NCBI RefSeq assembly: GCF_001651805.1
Contig: NZ_CP015839.1
Location: forward strand, 4,712,001 to 4,776,000
Length of the DNA stretch: 64,000 nucleotides
Origin: Marinobacterium aestuarii
GTDB lineage: Bacteria; Pseudomonadota; Gammaproteobacteria; Pseudomonadales; Balneatricaceae
Direction: 5' to 3'
In this document: positions 16,710 to 24,857 of the stretch, piece after piece
Layout: every line of letters begins with the position of its first letter
Numbering within the stretch: position 1 is the stretch's first letter
Made by a program: the position numbers and the translations under genes
The notes under the pieces: generated by a model
Told to the model about the DNA's origin: nothing
Database searches by the model: none
Seen by the model: the letters and a program-made list of their open reading frames with translations, nothing else

Positions 16710-16979
16710 ATGGCGACCATCAACTTCACCCGCCACCTGCAGCGCTATCTCGACTGCCCCTCGCTGAATGTCAGCGCAGGTACCCTGCGCGAAGCCCTCA
16801 GCCAGGCCTTTGCCGGCAATGACCGCCTGGCGGGCTATATCCTCGATGATCAGCGGCGGCTGCGCAAAAACGTCGCCATTTTCGTCGATGGCCAGCAGAT
16901 CCGGGATCGCCGCCACCTCAGCGACAGGCTCAGGCCCGACTCCGAAATCTATATCCTGCAGGCGCTCTCCGGCGGCTGA
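16710..16979 (+). CDS. MoaD/ThiS-family ubiquitin-like small protein
   Basis: 89 residues with the beta-grasp pattern and the diagnostic C-terminal Gly-Gly (ALSGG). The C-terminal Gly-Gly is normally adenylated by an E1-like enzyme and turned into a thiocarboxylate for sulfur transfer. No MoaE, ThiG or E1 gene is nearby, so it is probably not dedicated to molybdopterin or thiamine synthesis. It is paired with the BNR-repeat gene 49 bases downstream, a pairing that recurs in other proteobacteria by my recollection of genome annotations. Sulfur-transfer use is plausible but unproven. Confidence 0.85.
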   Translation: MATINFTRHLQRYLDCPSLNVSAGTLREALSQAFAGNDRLAGYILDDQRRLRKNVAIFVDGQQIRDRRHLSDRLRPDSEIYILQALSGG

Positions 16980-17028
16980 TGCAGCCCTGCGCACCTGGCA
17001 ACGAACACCCAACCACGGGGACAGCAAG

Positions 17029-18105
17029 ATGCAACTCAGAGTCGGTACACGCAAGGGGCTGTTCATTTTCGACCGCGTCGCAGCCAGCCAGTGGCAGCCC
17101 CGGTCCCCCATCCTGCTGGGGGACCCGGTTACCATGCTGTTAACCGACCCGCGTAGCGGCGACCAGTTCACCGCACTGAACCTGGGGCATTTTGGCGTCA
17201 AACTCTACCGGGCCGACCCTGGCAGCGACAACTGGATTGAAATCAGCACCCCGGCCTTTCCCAGGACGGATACCGACGACGGCCCCACCGTCGAACAAAT
17301 CTGGGAACTTTGCCCCGGCGGACCCGATCAGCCCGGCACTCTCTGGGCCGGCACCATTCCCGGCGGGCTGTTCAAATCCATCGACCGAGGCGATTCCTGG
17401 CAGCTGGTCGATTCCCTCTGGGCGCGACCGGAGCGTGAATTCTGGTTTGGCGGTGGCTACGATGCCCCCGGCATCCACTCCATCTGCGTACACCCCCGCA
17501 ACAGCCGCCAGCTGACGTTGGCGGTGTCCTGTGGCGGCGTCTGGGAAAGCCTGGACGGGGGAGCAAGCTGGCAGCTGATTGGTCAGGGCCTGCGTGCCGC
17601 CTTCCTGCCACCAGAGCAGGCCTATGAACCCACCAGCCAGGACCCGCACCGCATGGTGCGCTGCGCCGCAGCACCCGATCATCTGTGGATTCAGCACCAC
17701 AATGGTATTTTCCGCTCCACCGACGGCGGCCACCACTGGTCCGAGGTTACCGAGGCCGGGCCTTCGGTGTTTGGTTTCGCCGTGGCCGTACACCCCCAAG
17801 ACCCCGACTGCGCCTGGTTTGTGCCGGCGGTAAAAGACGAGTGCCGGGTGCCGGTGGACGCCAAACTGGTCGTCACCCGCACCCGGGACGGCGGCCAGAG
17901 CTTCACCACACTCGACAGCGGCCTGCCAACGGAACCGGCCTATGACCTGACCTACCGTCATGCCCTGGCAGTGGATAGCAGCGGCAATGCCCTGGCCTTT
18001 GGCTCGACCACCGGCGGCCTGTGGATAAGTGAGGATCAGGGCGATCGCTGGCTCTGCCTGTCCAGTCACCTGCCACCCATCAATGTGGTGCAGTTCCACT
18101 CCTGA
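17029..18105 (+). CDS. BNR/Asp-box beta-propeller protein (sialidase-like repeats)
   Basis: 358 residues. Several Asp-box hairpins (S-x-D-x-G-x-x-W) occur in order: SIDRGDSWQ, SLDGGASWQ, STDGGHHWS, TRDGGQSF and SEDQGDRW, which together make a beta-propeller like sialidases and sortilins. The catalytic Arg triad and nucleophile Tyr of sialidases are not evident, so it is probably a binding or structural propeller. No signal peptide is seen. ATG 17029 follows a GGGGAC-type ribosome site and gives the conserved MQLRVGTRKGLF start. Co-transcription with the MoaD-like gene is likely. Confidence 0.85.
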   Translation: MQLRVGTRKGLFIFDRVAASQWQPRSPILLGDPVTMLLTDPRSGDQFTALNLGHFGVKLYRADPGSDNWIEISTPAFPRTDTDDGPTVEQIWELCPGGPDQPGTLWAGTIPGGLFKSIDRGDSWQLVDSLWARPEREFWFGGGYDAPGIHSICVHPRNSRQLTLAVSCGGVWESLDGGASWQLIGQGLRAAFLPPEQAYEPTSQDPHRMVRCAAAPDHLWIQHHNGIFRSTDGGHHWSEVTEAGPSVFGFAVAVHPQDPDCAWFVPAVKDECRVPVDAKLVVTRTRDGGQSFTTLDSGLPTEPAYDLTYRHALAVDSSGNALAFGSTTGGLWISEDQGDRWLCLSSHLPPINVVQFHS

Positions 18106-18318
18106 GGCTCCCTGCCCCCACCCCTCCGCGCCTGCGCTACAGGCGCACTGGCATTAATCATTCGGGTATCTGGCCCTAACAGTTGCCGGTTGGATCCATA
18201 AGAATGGTCTCAAATCCCGTGACGCTGCATCTCGCTGCGATCCGGGGCGGCGCGCCGCAACCGGTAAACAGGCTGCGCTCAACGCTCATAAACCCAATAA
18301 AATTCGAGTTACTCGCCC

Positions 18319-19341
18319 ATGAAACAGCTGGTCGCAAATCCCATCGACAGACTCGGTGAGCTCAAGCAACGCTACTTCCCCGGGCTCTGTGTCGCCGTGA
18401 CCATCGGCATTGCCGCGACCTTCCTGTCCCAGCGCTACGGCGCGCCGGCCATGCTGATGGGCCTGCTGCTGGGCCTGGCGTTTAACTTCCTCAGTGACGA
18501 GCCCCGTGTGGTCCCCGGCATCGAGCTGGCCGCCAAGACGCTGCTGCGCCTGGGTGTGGCGCTGCTGGGCCTGCGCATCACCTTTTCCGATGTGCTCACC
18601 CTGGGCTGGCCACCGCTGCTAATGGTGTGCTCCGCCGTGCTGCTGACCATCGGTTTCGGTATTCTGATGGCACGCCTGCTGGGCTTCAGCAACCGCTTTG
18701 GCACCCTAACAGGCGGCTCCGTCGCCATCTGCGGCGCCTCGGCGGCCATGGCCATCAGCAGTGTGCTGCCGCAAACCGAGCAGACCAAGAAAGACACCCT
18801 CTTTACCGTCATCAGCGTGACCACCCTGAGCACCCTCGCCATGGTGCTCTACCCCATGATCAGCCATGAGCTGGGGCTGACACCGGCCGAAGCCGGCCTC
18901 TTCCTCGGCGGCACCATCCACGATGTGGCCCAGGTGGTCGGTGCCGGTTACAGCGTGTCGTCCGAGGTGGGTGACCTGAGTACTTTCGTGAAACTGCTGC
19001 GCGTGGCCATGCTGGTGCCGATCGTGCTGGTGATCGGTGTGGTGGTTCGCCGTGCCATGGCCAGCCGGGGTGAAGTGGGCGGCGGCAGCGTCGGCGTGCC
19101 GGGCTTTCTGATCGGCTTCGTGGTGCTGTTCACCCTCAACAGCCTGGGCTGGATGCCGCAGGTGATCGTAGAGCCCATGGCCGACAGTGCCTCCTGGCTG
19201 CTGCTCACCGCCATCGCCGCCCTGGGCGTGCGCACCTCGCTGAAGGAAATCCTCACCGTGGGCATCAAGCCGGTGCTGCTGGTCGTCAGCGAAACCCTCT
19301 TTATCGTGCTGCTGGTGCTGGGGTTTATAACCCTGAGCTAA
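18319..19341 (+). CDS. PSE-family (YeiH/SuyZ-like) sulfite/sulfate exporter, copy 1
   Basis: 340 residues, about nine or ten membrane helices. Family stretches are LLLGLAFNFLSDEP, RLGVALLGLRITFSDV, GGSVAICGASAAMAIS and IHDVAQVVGAGYS. Members include SuyZ and CuyZ, placed next to sulfonate lyases and thought to export sulfite or sulfate. It differs from the copy at 21452-22474 at only about 25 residues by eye, so the two are recent paralogues. This copy stands alone upstream of the LysR gene, ends tail to tail with it 23 bases away, and has its own 213-base leader. Confidence 0.85.
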   Translation: MKQLVANPIDRLGELKQRYFPGLCVAVTIGIAATFLSQRYGAPAMLMGLLLGLAFNFLSDEPRVVPGIELAAKTLLRLGVALLGLRITFSDVLTLGWPPLLMVCSAVLLTIGFGILMARLLGFSNRFGTLTGGSVAICGASAAMAISSVLPQTEQTKKDTLFTVISVTTLSTLAMVLYPMISHELGLTPAEAGLFLGGTIHDVAQVVGAGYSVSSEVGDLSTFVKLLRVAMLVPIVLVIGVVVRRAMASRGEVGGGSVGVPGFLIGFVVLFTLNSLGWMPQVIVEPMADSASWLLLTAIAALGVRTSLKEILTVGIKPVLLVVSETLFIVLLVLGFITLS

Positions 19342-19364
19342 GCTGCTGGAGTCCAGGTGCGGGA

Positions 19365-20264
19365 TCAAATATCCCGCACCGGCAACGCCCGCCAGAATGC
19401 GTCCACAGCAGGCGTGCGGGCCTGGCGAAAGCGATACAGCAGAATTTTGAGATCCACCGCCACCATCGGCGAGCCCAGTTCCACCAGCTGGCCCGCATCC
19501 AGCTCCTGACGTACCAGGCTTTCGGGCAGCCAGGCGGCCCCCTGCCCCTGCAGTGTTAACGCCTTGAGACCTTCTGCCAGGGCGTTCTCGAACATGGGCT
19601 GATAATTCAGTTCCGGTTGCATGCGCGGCAGACATTCACTTTTTACCAGCTCGCCAAGGAAGCTGTCCTGTGGATAAGTCAGCAGCTTCAAGCGGTGCCC
19701 GGCAACGGGTGCATGGCAGGGCTCCCCTGCGGCATCAACCGCCGACACCGGAATCAGCCGGTCGGACCCCACCTGCAAGGCTTCGATATCTTCACGTTGC
19801 AGCTGACTGATGGTCACCGGCGACGAGAAACACAGCAGAAAATCCCCCATGCCCGCCAGAAAAGCGTCTAGCACATCATGCAGGTTACCGGTTTGCAGCC
19901 GCACCAGAGTATCTCCGAACAGTGATTCCACGCTCTGAACCCAGGGTGGAAAGAACGACACTGCCAGTGAATGCTGGGCAAAAAACTGCAGGCTCTGGCG
20001 CTGCTCATCGTGTAACCGCAAGCGATCGCGCGTTGAGTAGGTATCGGCGATCATGCGTTTAGCCTCGACCACAAACTCTGCGCCCACACGTGTCAGGGTG
20101 GTGGGATACTGATTGCGATCAACCAAAGGTACACCCAGCCAGTTTTCCAGCGAACGAATGCGACGACTAAACGCCGGCTGCGTCACAAAGCGTGCTTCGG
20201 CCGCCTTGGAAAAACTGCCGTTTTCCGCCAGTGCCACAAAGTCCTTAAGCCACTTTAATTCCAT
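19365..20264 (-). CDS. LysR-family regulator, probable controller of the cuyA operon
   Basis: 299 residues: a winged helix-turn-helix (LKDFVALAENGSFSKAAEAR then VTQPAFSRRIRSLENW) and an effector domain. It is divergent from cuyA with a 152-base gap and convergent with the first exporter gene. The N-terminal 'QPAFSRRIRSLE' form is shared with the LysR protein at 28098 and with HypT/YjiE-type regulators. ATG 20264 has GGGGG close upstream; a longer form starting at 20303 adds 13 residues before the normal LysR N-terminus and is less likely. Cysteate or sulfite is a plausible inducer by context. Confidence 0.88.
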   Translation of the reverse strand: MELKWLKDFVALAENGSFSKAAEARFVTQPAFSRRIRSLENWLGVPLVDRNQYPTTLTRVGAEFVVEAKRMIADTYSTRDRLRLHDEQRQSLQFFAQHSLAVSFFPPWVQSVESLFGDTLVRLQTGNLHDVLDAFLAGMGDFLLCFSSPVTISQLQREDIEALQVGSDRLIPVSAVDAAGEPCHAPVAGHRLKLLTYPQDSFLGELVKSECLPRMQPELNYQPMFENALAEGLKALTLQGQGAAWLPESLVRQELDAGQLVELGSPMVAVDLKILLYRFRQARTPAVDAFWRALPVRDI

Positions 20265-20416
20265 CACCGCCCCCTTGAACCTGCCCCATAACGCCCGAAT
20301 CACGGCACCTATGCCGAAAAGTAACCGGATTCTGACAATATAGCATTGGTACAGATTCGGGTCTTGTCCCTACTATCGGTAGACATCAACAACACACCGC
20401 TTGCAGGAGCTACTAC

Positions 20417-21427
20417 ATGCATCTGGCCCGTTTTCCCCGTCTGCACTTTGCCCACCTTCCGACTCCCCTTGAGCCGCTGACCAACCTGTCCAAGGCCCTG
20501 GGCGGCCCGAACCTGTGGATCAAGCGTGATGACTGCACCGGTCTGGCCGGCGGCGGTAACAAGACCCGCAAGCTGGAATTCCTGATGGCGGATGCCGTTG
20601 AGCAGGGTGCGGATACCATCATTACCCAGGGCGCGACCCAGTCGAACCATGCCCGCCAGACCGCAGCCATTGCTGCGAAGCTCGGCATGAAATGCCACAT
20701 CCTGCTGGAAGACCGTACCGGTTCCGGCGAAGTGGATTACAACTACAACGGCAACGTCATGCTGGATCAGCTGATGGACGCGCCCCTGACCAAGTTCCCC
20801 GCCGGCACCGACATGAATGCGGCCATGGAAGAACTGGCAACCACGCTGCGTGCCGAAGGCAAAAAGCCTTACATCGTGCCCGGCGGCGGCTCCAATGAAA
20901 TCGGCGCCCTGGGGTATGTCGATTGCGCCCTCGAGCTGCTGACTCAGGCCAACACGGCCGGTCTGCGCATCGATACCGTCGTGCACGGCACCGGTTCCGC
21001 CGGCACCCAGGCGGGTCTGGTTACCGGTTTTAGTGGCAGCAACAGTCGGATTCCGGTACTGGGCATCGGTGTACGAGTACCGCGTGAACAGCAGGAAGCC
21101 AACGTATTCCGCCTGGCTGAACGTACCTGTGAAAAACTGGGTATCCCGGGTGCGGTCAAGCGTGAAGATGTTGTTGCCAACTGCGACTACGTGGGTGAAG
21201 GCTATGGCATTCCGGCGGCCAGTACTCTGGAAGCGATCGAGCTGTTCGCCCGTCACGAAGGCATTCTGCTGGACCCGGTTTACTCCGGCAAAGGCGCAGC
21301 CGGCCTGATCGACCTGGTGCGCAAGGGTCACTTCGACAAGGACGACAACGTGGTCTTCCTGCATACCGGCGGCAGCCAGGCGCTGTTCGGTTACCGCACC
21401 GCGTTCGACTTCCCCAAGTACGACTAA
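20417..21427 (+). CDS. cuyA: L-cysteate sulfo-lyase / D-cysteine desulfhydrase (PLP enzyme)
   Basis: 336 residues of the ACC deaminase/D-cysteine desulfhydrase family. The PLP lysine lies in [11 protein letters not shown] (Lys49), followed by [15 protein letters not shown] (phosphate and substrate loop) and a late [10 protein letters not shown]. Sequence alone does not separate DcyD from CuyA; CuyA was itself first annotated as D-cysteine desulfhydrase, and it converts cysteate to pyruvate, ammonium and sulfite. The next gene, 24 bases downstream, is a PSE-family exporter, exactly the cuyA-cuyZ pairing known from Ruegeria (Silicibacter) pomeroyi. A CAGGAG site precedes ATG 20417. Confidence 0.8.
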   Translation: MHLARFPRLHFAHLPTPLEPLTNLSKALGGPNLWIKRDDCTGLAGGGNKTRKLEFLMADAVEQGADTIITQGATQSNHARQTAAIAAKLGMKCHILLEDRTGSGEVDYNYNGNVMLDQLMDAPLTKFPAGTDMNAAMEELATTLRAEGKKPYIVPGGGSNEIGALGYVDCALELLTQANTAGLRIDTVVHGTGSAGTQAGLVTGFSGSNSRIPVLGIGVRVPREQQEANVFRLAERTCEKLGIPGAVKREDVVANCDYVGEGYGIPAASTLEAIELFARHEGILLDPVYSGKGAAGLIDLVRKGHFDKDDNVVFLHTGGSQALFGYRTAFDFPKYD

Positions 21428-21451
21428 CCGGCCAGCACGAGAAATAAACGC

Positions 21452-22474
21452 ATGAAAGGACTGGCAGTGAATTCCATCGACCGACTGGGTGAGCTCAAGC
21501 AGCGCTACTTCCCGGGGCTCTGCGTCGCCGTGACTATCGGTATCGCAGCGACCTTCCTGGCGCAGCGCTATGGCGCACCGGCCATGCTGATGGGTCTGCT
21601 GCTGGGCCTTGCGTTTAACTTTCTCAGTGACGAGCCCAGGGTTGTCCCCGGCATCGAGCTGGCCGCCAAGACGCTGCTGCGCCTTGGCGTGGCGCTGCTG
21701 GGGTTGCGCATCACCTTTTCCGATGTACTCTCCCTGGGTTGGCCACCGCTGCTGATGGTCTGCTCCGCCGTACTGCTGACTATCGGCTTCGGTATTCTGA
21801 TGGCACGCATGCTGGGCTTCAGTAACGGCTTTGGCACTCTCACCGGCGGCTCTGTCGCCATCTGTGGCGCCTCGGCGGCGATGGCCATCAGCAGCGTGCT
21901 GCCGCAAAATGCGCAGACCAAAAAAGACACCCTGTTCACGGTGATCAGCGTGACTACGCTGAGTACCCTGGCCATGGTGCTTTATCCCATGGTCAGTCAT
22001 GAACTGGGACTGACACCGGCCGAAGCCGGACTCTTTATCGGCGGCACCATCCATGATGTGGCCCAAGTCGTGGGTGCAGGCTACAGCGTATCGGCCGAAG
22101 TGGGTGATCTGAGTACTTTTGTCAAACTGCTGCGCGTCGCCATGCTTGTCCCCATCGTGCTGGTGATAGGCGTCGTGATTCGCCGCTCCATGGCTAGCCG
22201 CGGGGAAGTGGGTGGCGGCAGCGTCGGCGTACCGGGCTTTCTGATCGGCTTCGTGGTGTTGTTCATCTTTAATAGCCTGGGATGGATGCCGCAGGTCATC
22301 GTTGAGCCCATGGCCGACAGTGCTTCCTGGCTGCTGCTCACCGCCATTGCTGCCCTGGGTGTACGTACGTCGCTGAAGGAAATTCTCACCGTGGGCATCA
22401 AGCCGGTTCTGCTGGTGGTCAGCGAAACGCTTTTTATCGCGCTGCTGGTGCTGGGATTTATCCTGTTTCAATAG
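21452..22474 (+). CDS. cuyZ: PSE-family sulfite exporter, copy 2, paired with cuyA
   Basis: 340 residues, same helices and motifs as copy 1 at 18319 (identical length; differences cluster at the N-terminus, around residue 115, and at the last five residues). It would remove toxic sulfite released by the lyase. The gene follows cuyA by 24 bases and precedes the DAACS symporter by 80 bases. Codon-level divergence from copy 1 is spread along the gene, so the duplication is not brand new, yet the protein is strongly conserved. Confidence 0.85.
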   Translation: MKGLAVNSIDRLGELKQRYFPGLCVAVTIGIAATFLAQRYGAPAMLMGLLLGLAFNFLSDEPRVVPGIELAAKTLLRLGVALLGLRITFSDVLSLGWPPLLMVCSAVLLTIGFGILMARMLGFSNGFGTLTGGSVAICGASAAMAISSVLPQNAQTKKDTLFTVISVTTLSTLAMVLYPMVSHELGLTPAEAGLFIGGTIHDVAQVVGAGYSVSAEVGDLSTFVKLLRVAMLVPIVLVIGVVIRRSMASRGEVGGGSVGVPGFLIGFVVLFIFNSLGWMPQVIVEPMADSASWLLLTAIAALGVRTSLKEILTVGIKPVLLVVSETLFIALLVLGFILFQ

Positions 22475-22554
22475 ATAACAAATAATAAATAGCAAAATTT
22501 GTAGTGTTCATTGCCAAAAAAATAAACTTCCACTTGCAGAAAAAGGGATAAAAA

Positions 22555-23811
22555 ATGACTACTACCATTAGCCAAACTGGCAATGTGTTTTTTTGGAAAA
22601 AACTCCATATCTGGCAAAAGGTCATGATTGGCTTGGTGCTGGGTACTATCACTGGCGTCATACTGGGTGAAAGCGCTACTGTCCTGCAGCCGATTGGCAA
22701 GGCGTTTATTGCCAGTATCAAGATGCTGGTAGTTCCGTTGATCTTTGTGTCCCTGGTATGCGGTGTCACCGCCGTCAAGGACGTGACCCGTATGGGCCGC
22801 ATTGGTGTAAAAACCTTCGTTACCTATATAGTGACCACCTCCCTCGCGATTCCGATTGGCCTGGCCCTGGCCATCTGGCTCGAACCCGGCAAGGGTATGG
22901 ATCTGGGACACGCAACCAGTATCGAAGTCAGTGCAGCCCCCAGTATTATCGATACGCTGTTGGGCATTATTCCTACCAATCCCTTTGCCGCTTTTGCCAC
23001 CGGCAACGTTTTGCAGATTATCCTGTTTGCCATACTGCTGGGCATCGCCATTAACCTGGTCGGCGAAAAAGCGGAGCCGGTACGTAAGATGTTCGATTCT
23101 TTTGCCGATGTAATGTACAAACTCACCGACATTGTGATTTCGTTCGCACCTTTCGGCGTTTTCGCCCTGATCGCCACCACCGCCGGCACCTATGGCCTGG
23201 AAGTCCTGCTGCCCCTGGGCAAAGTGATACTGGGCGTTTATCTGGGCTGTATCATCCATGCGGTTGTCACCCTTGGGGGTGGTCTGGCGCTGCTGACGCG
23301 GCTTAATCCCATTCAGTTTTTCAAAGGTATCTTTGAAGCCCAGCTGGTCGCTTTCAGTACCACCACAGCGGCAGGAACTCTGCCGGTGACTATGGCCTGC
23401 GCACGCCAGAACCTGGGCGTATCCAAGGATATTGCCAGCTTCGTATTGCCGGTAGGCACCACCATCAATCTAGACGGTACGGCGCTCTATCAGGCACTGA
23501 CGGCGGTCTTTATCGCGCAGGCATACGGTATTGATCTGGGAATGACGGAATATGTGATGATCCTGCTGACGGCCGTGCTGGCCTCCATCGGCACAGCCTC
23601 TGTTCCGGGCGGCGGTCTTATTGTGTTGTCACTGGTGCTGACGTCCGTCGGCCTGCCACTTGAAGGTATTGCGCTGGTCGCCGGTATCGATCGCATTCTC
23701 GACATGGCCCGTACGACCATTAACGTTACTGGCGATGCCGCGGTCGCGGTTTTCATTGCTCATAGCGAAGGCGAGCTCGATAAGGACATTTACAACAACA
23801 AGCCGGCCTAA
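22555..23811 (+). CDS. Dicarboxylate/amino acid:cation symporter (DAACS)
   Basis: 418 residues of the glutamate/aspartate transporter fold. Key parts: the first re-entrant hairpin VAFSTTTAAGTLP, NLDGTALYQAL, the second hairpin GTASVPGGGLIV and the substrate helix DRILDMARTTINVTGDA, with the Asp and Thr that bind amino-acid carboxylate and amine. Members import aspartate, glutamate and C4 dicarboxylates; cysteate is a close structural analogue of aspartate, so cysteate import is a reasonable prediction from its place behind cuyA-cuyZ. AGGGAT precedes ATG 22555. An intrinsic terminator follows, closing the operon. Confidence 0.9.
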   Translation: MTTTISQTGNVFFWKKLHIWQKVMIGLVLGTITGVILGESATVLQPIGKAFIASIKMLVVPLIFVSLVCGVTAVKDVTRMGRIGVKTFVTYIVTTSLAIPIGLALAIWLEPGKGMDLGHATSIEVSAAPSIIDTLLGIIPTNPFAAFATGNVLQIILFAILLGIAINLVGEKAEPVRKMFDSFADVMYKLTDIVISFAPFGVFALIATTAGTYGLEVLLPLGKVILGVYLGCIIHAVVTLGGGLALLTRLNPIQFFKGIFEAQLVAFSTTTAAGTLPVTMACARQNLGVSKDIASFVLPVGTTINLDGTALYQALTAVFIAQAYGIDLGMTEYVMILLTAVLASIGTASVPGGGLIVLSLVLTSVGLPLEGIALVAGIDRILDMARTTINVTGDAAVAVFIAHSEGELDKDIYNNKPA

Positions 23812-23824
23812 CCACCGGAGCAGC

Positions 23825-23860
23825 CCCGCGCAGCCGTCTACTGACGCCTGCGCGGGTTTT
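23825..23860 (+). terminator. Intrinsic terminator after the cuyA-cuyZ-DAACS operon
   Basis: CCCGCGCAG (23825-23833) pairs perfectly with CTGCGCGGG (23848-23856) and is followed by TTTT (23857-23860), 13 bases after the symporter stop. The 230 bases after it, up to 24091, show no gene or further element I can support. Confidence 0.9.
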
Positions 23861-24091
23861 ATCCACCGGCATTAACTTCTCTAAAGCCTGGCTAGAATCG
23901 TTCACCTCCCCCCTTCTGGCAATACGTCAGTGTTGTCCCGACTTATGCTACTTCCCCTATTCAAGCGCTACTGCCGAGGCAACCCCTGGGCCGCCCGACA
24001 GCACTTCCGGATTCACAGCCGACATCAACGCCTTGCGCCATGAATCCGTGGCCATACTAGCCATCCTACCCTCTGTCTCAGCTACCCGGAC

Positions 24092-24847
24092 TCAACCGTC
24101 TCTTCTGTTAATAAAGTCGAACACTATCTGGTTGAAAACATGACTCTTTTCCAGATGGGCGTTATGGGCACACTGGGGTATGACCGCCAGATTAGCCCCC
24201 TTGATGCCCTTCCAGAGCGCCTCGGGTTGCTGCCACATGTAGGTACGATCCCGATCGGCCCAGAGCACCAGGGTTTGGGCACGGATGGAACCCAGCCGTT
24301 GTTCGGCACTCCAGCCGCCCATCGCCTTGAGGCCGTTAATGTAGGTCTGACGCGACACCTGTAACGCCATCTCGATTCCCTCCTGGCAATCGGGATCCTC
24401 AGTTCCCAGGGTGAACCAGGTGGGCACCGTATAGCGCGCCGGCTCTTCGGTACCTCGCTCGCAGACCTTGCGGATACTCTCTTCCAGCGGTTCAAATCGC
24501 CCCGGAAGGCGCCCGTTCGGGCCGGTGCAATAGAGCACCAGCCGCGTCACCCGATCCGGGGCCTTGAGGGCAATTTCCTGGGCGATCATCCCTCCCATGG
24601 AATGCCCCATGAGGTAGAAATTTTCGACGCCCAGTTTATCGAGCTGGTGCAGCACGCAATCGGCAAAGTCCTCGATGCGCGCAGGCCCCGTTGTGCGGGT
24701 TTCCCCGCCGTAGCCTGGAAGATCCAGCGCTATAACGTCAAAGTGGCTGCTAAAATTTTCAACCTGCTTGTGCCAGTAACTCAGGCCACTCAGAAAGCCA
24801 TGTACCAGTACCAGTACAGGGCCCTTTCCGGTTCTTATACAACCCAT
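24092..24847 (-). CDS. Alpha/beta-fold hydrolase, last gene of TRAP system 2 operon
   Basis: 251 residues. Family features: LVLVHGFLSGLSYW (oxyanion loop), DLPGYGGE, the nucleophile elbow GHSMGGMIAQ, an Asp in LWADRDRTY and a His in PQCAHNAHLEKS. It could be an esterase, lactonase or C-C hydrolase. It lies 10 bases after the dctM gene of system 2 and is almost surely co-transcribed, so it probably acts on the imported compound or its first product. The start ATG 24847 lies close to the dctM stop; no alternative is better. Specific substrate unknown. Confidence 0.85.
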   Translation of the reverse strand: MGCIRTGKGPVLVLVHGFLSGLSYWHKQVENFSSHFDVIALDLPGYGGETRTTGPARIEDFADCVLHQLDKLGVENFYLMGHSMGGMIAQEIALKAPDRVTRLVLYCTGPNGRLPGRFEPLEESIRKVCERGTEEPARYTVPTWFTLGTEDPDCQEGIEMALQVSRQTYINGLKAMGGWSAEQRLGSIRAQTLVLWADRDRTYMWQQPEALWKGIKGANLAVIPQCAHNAHLEKSHVFNQIVFDFINRRDG

Positions 24848-24857
24848 CAGTGTTCTC

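Noticed and set aside
20309-22495. A 728-codon minus-strand frame over cuyA and cuyZ
   Set aside because: Shadow of two high-GC genes; His/Gln/Asp-rich translation without any domain pattern.
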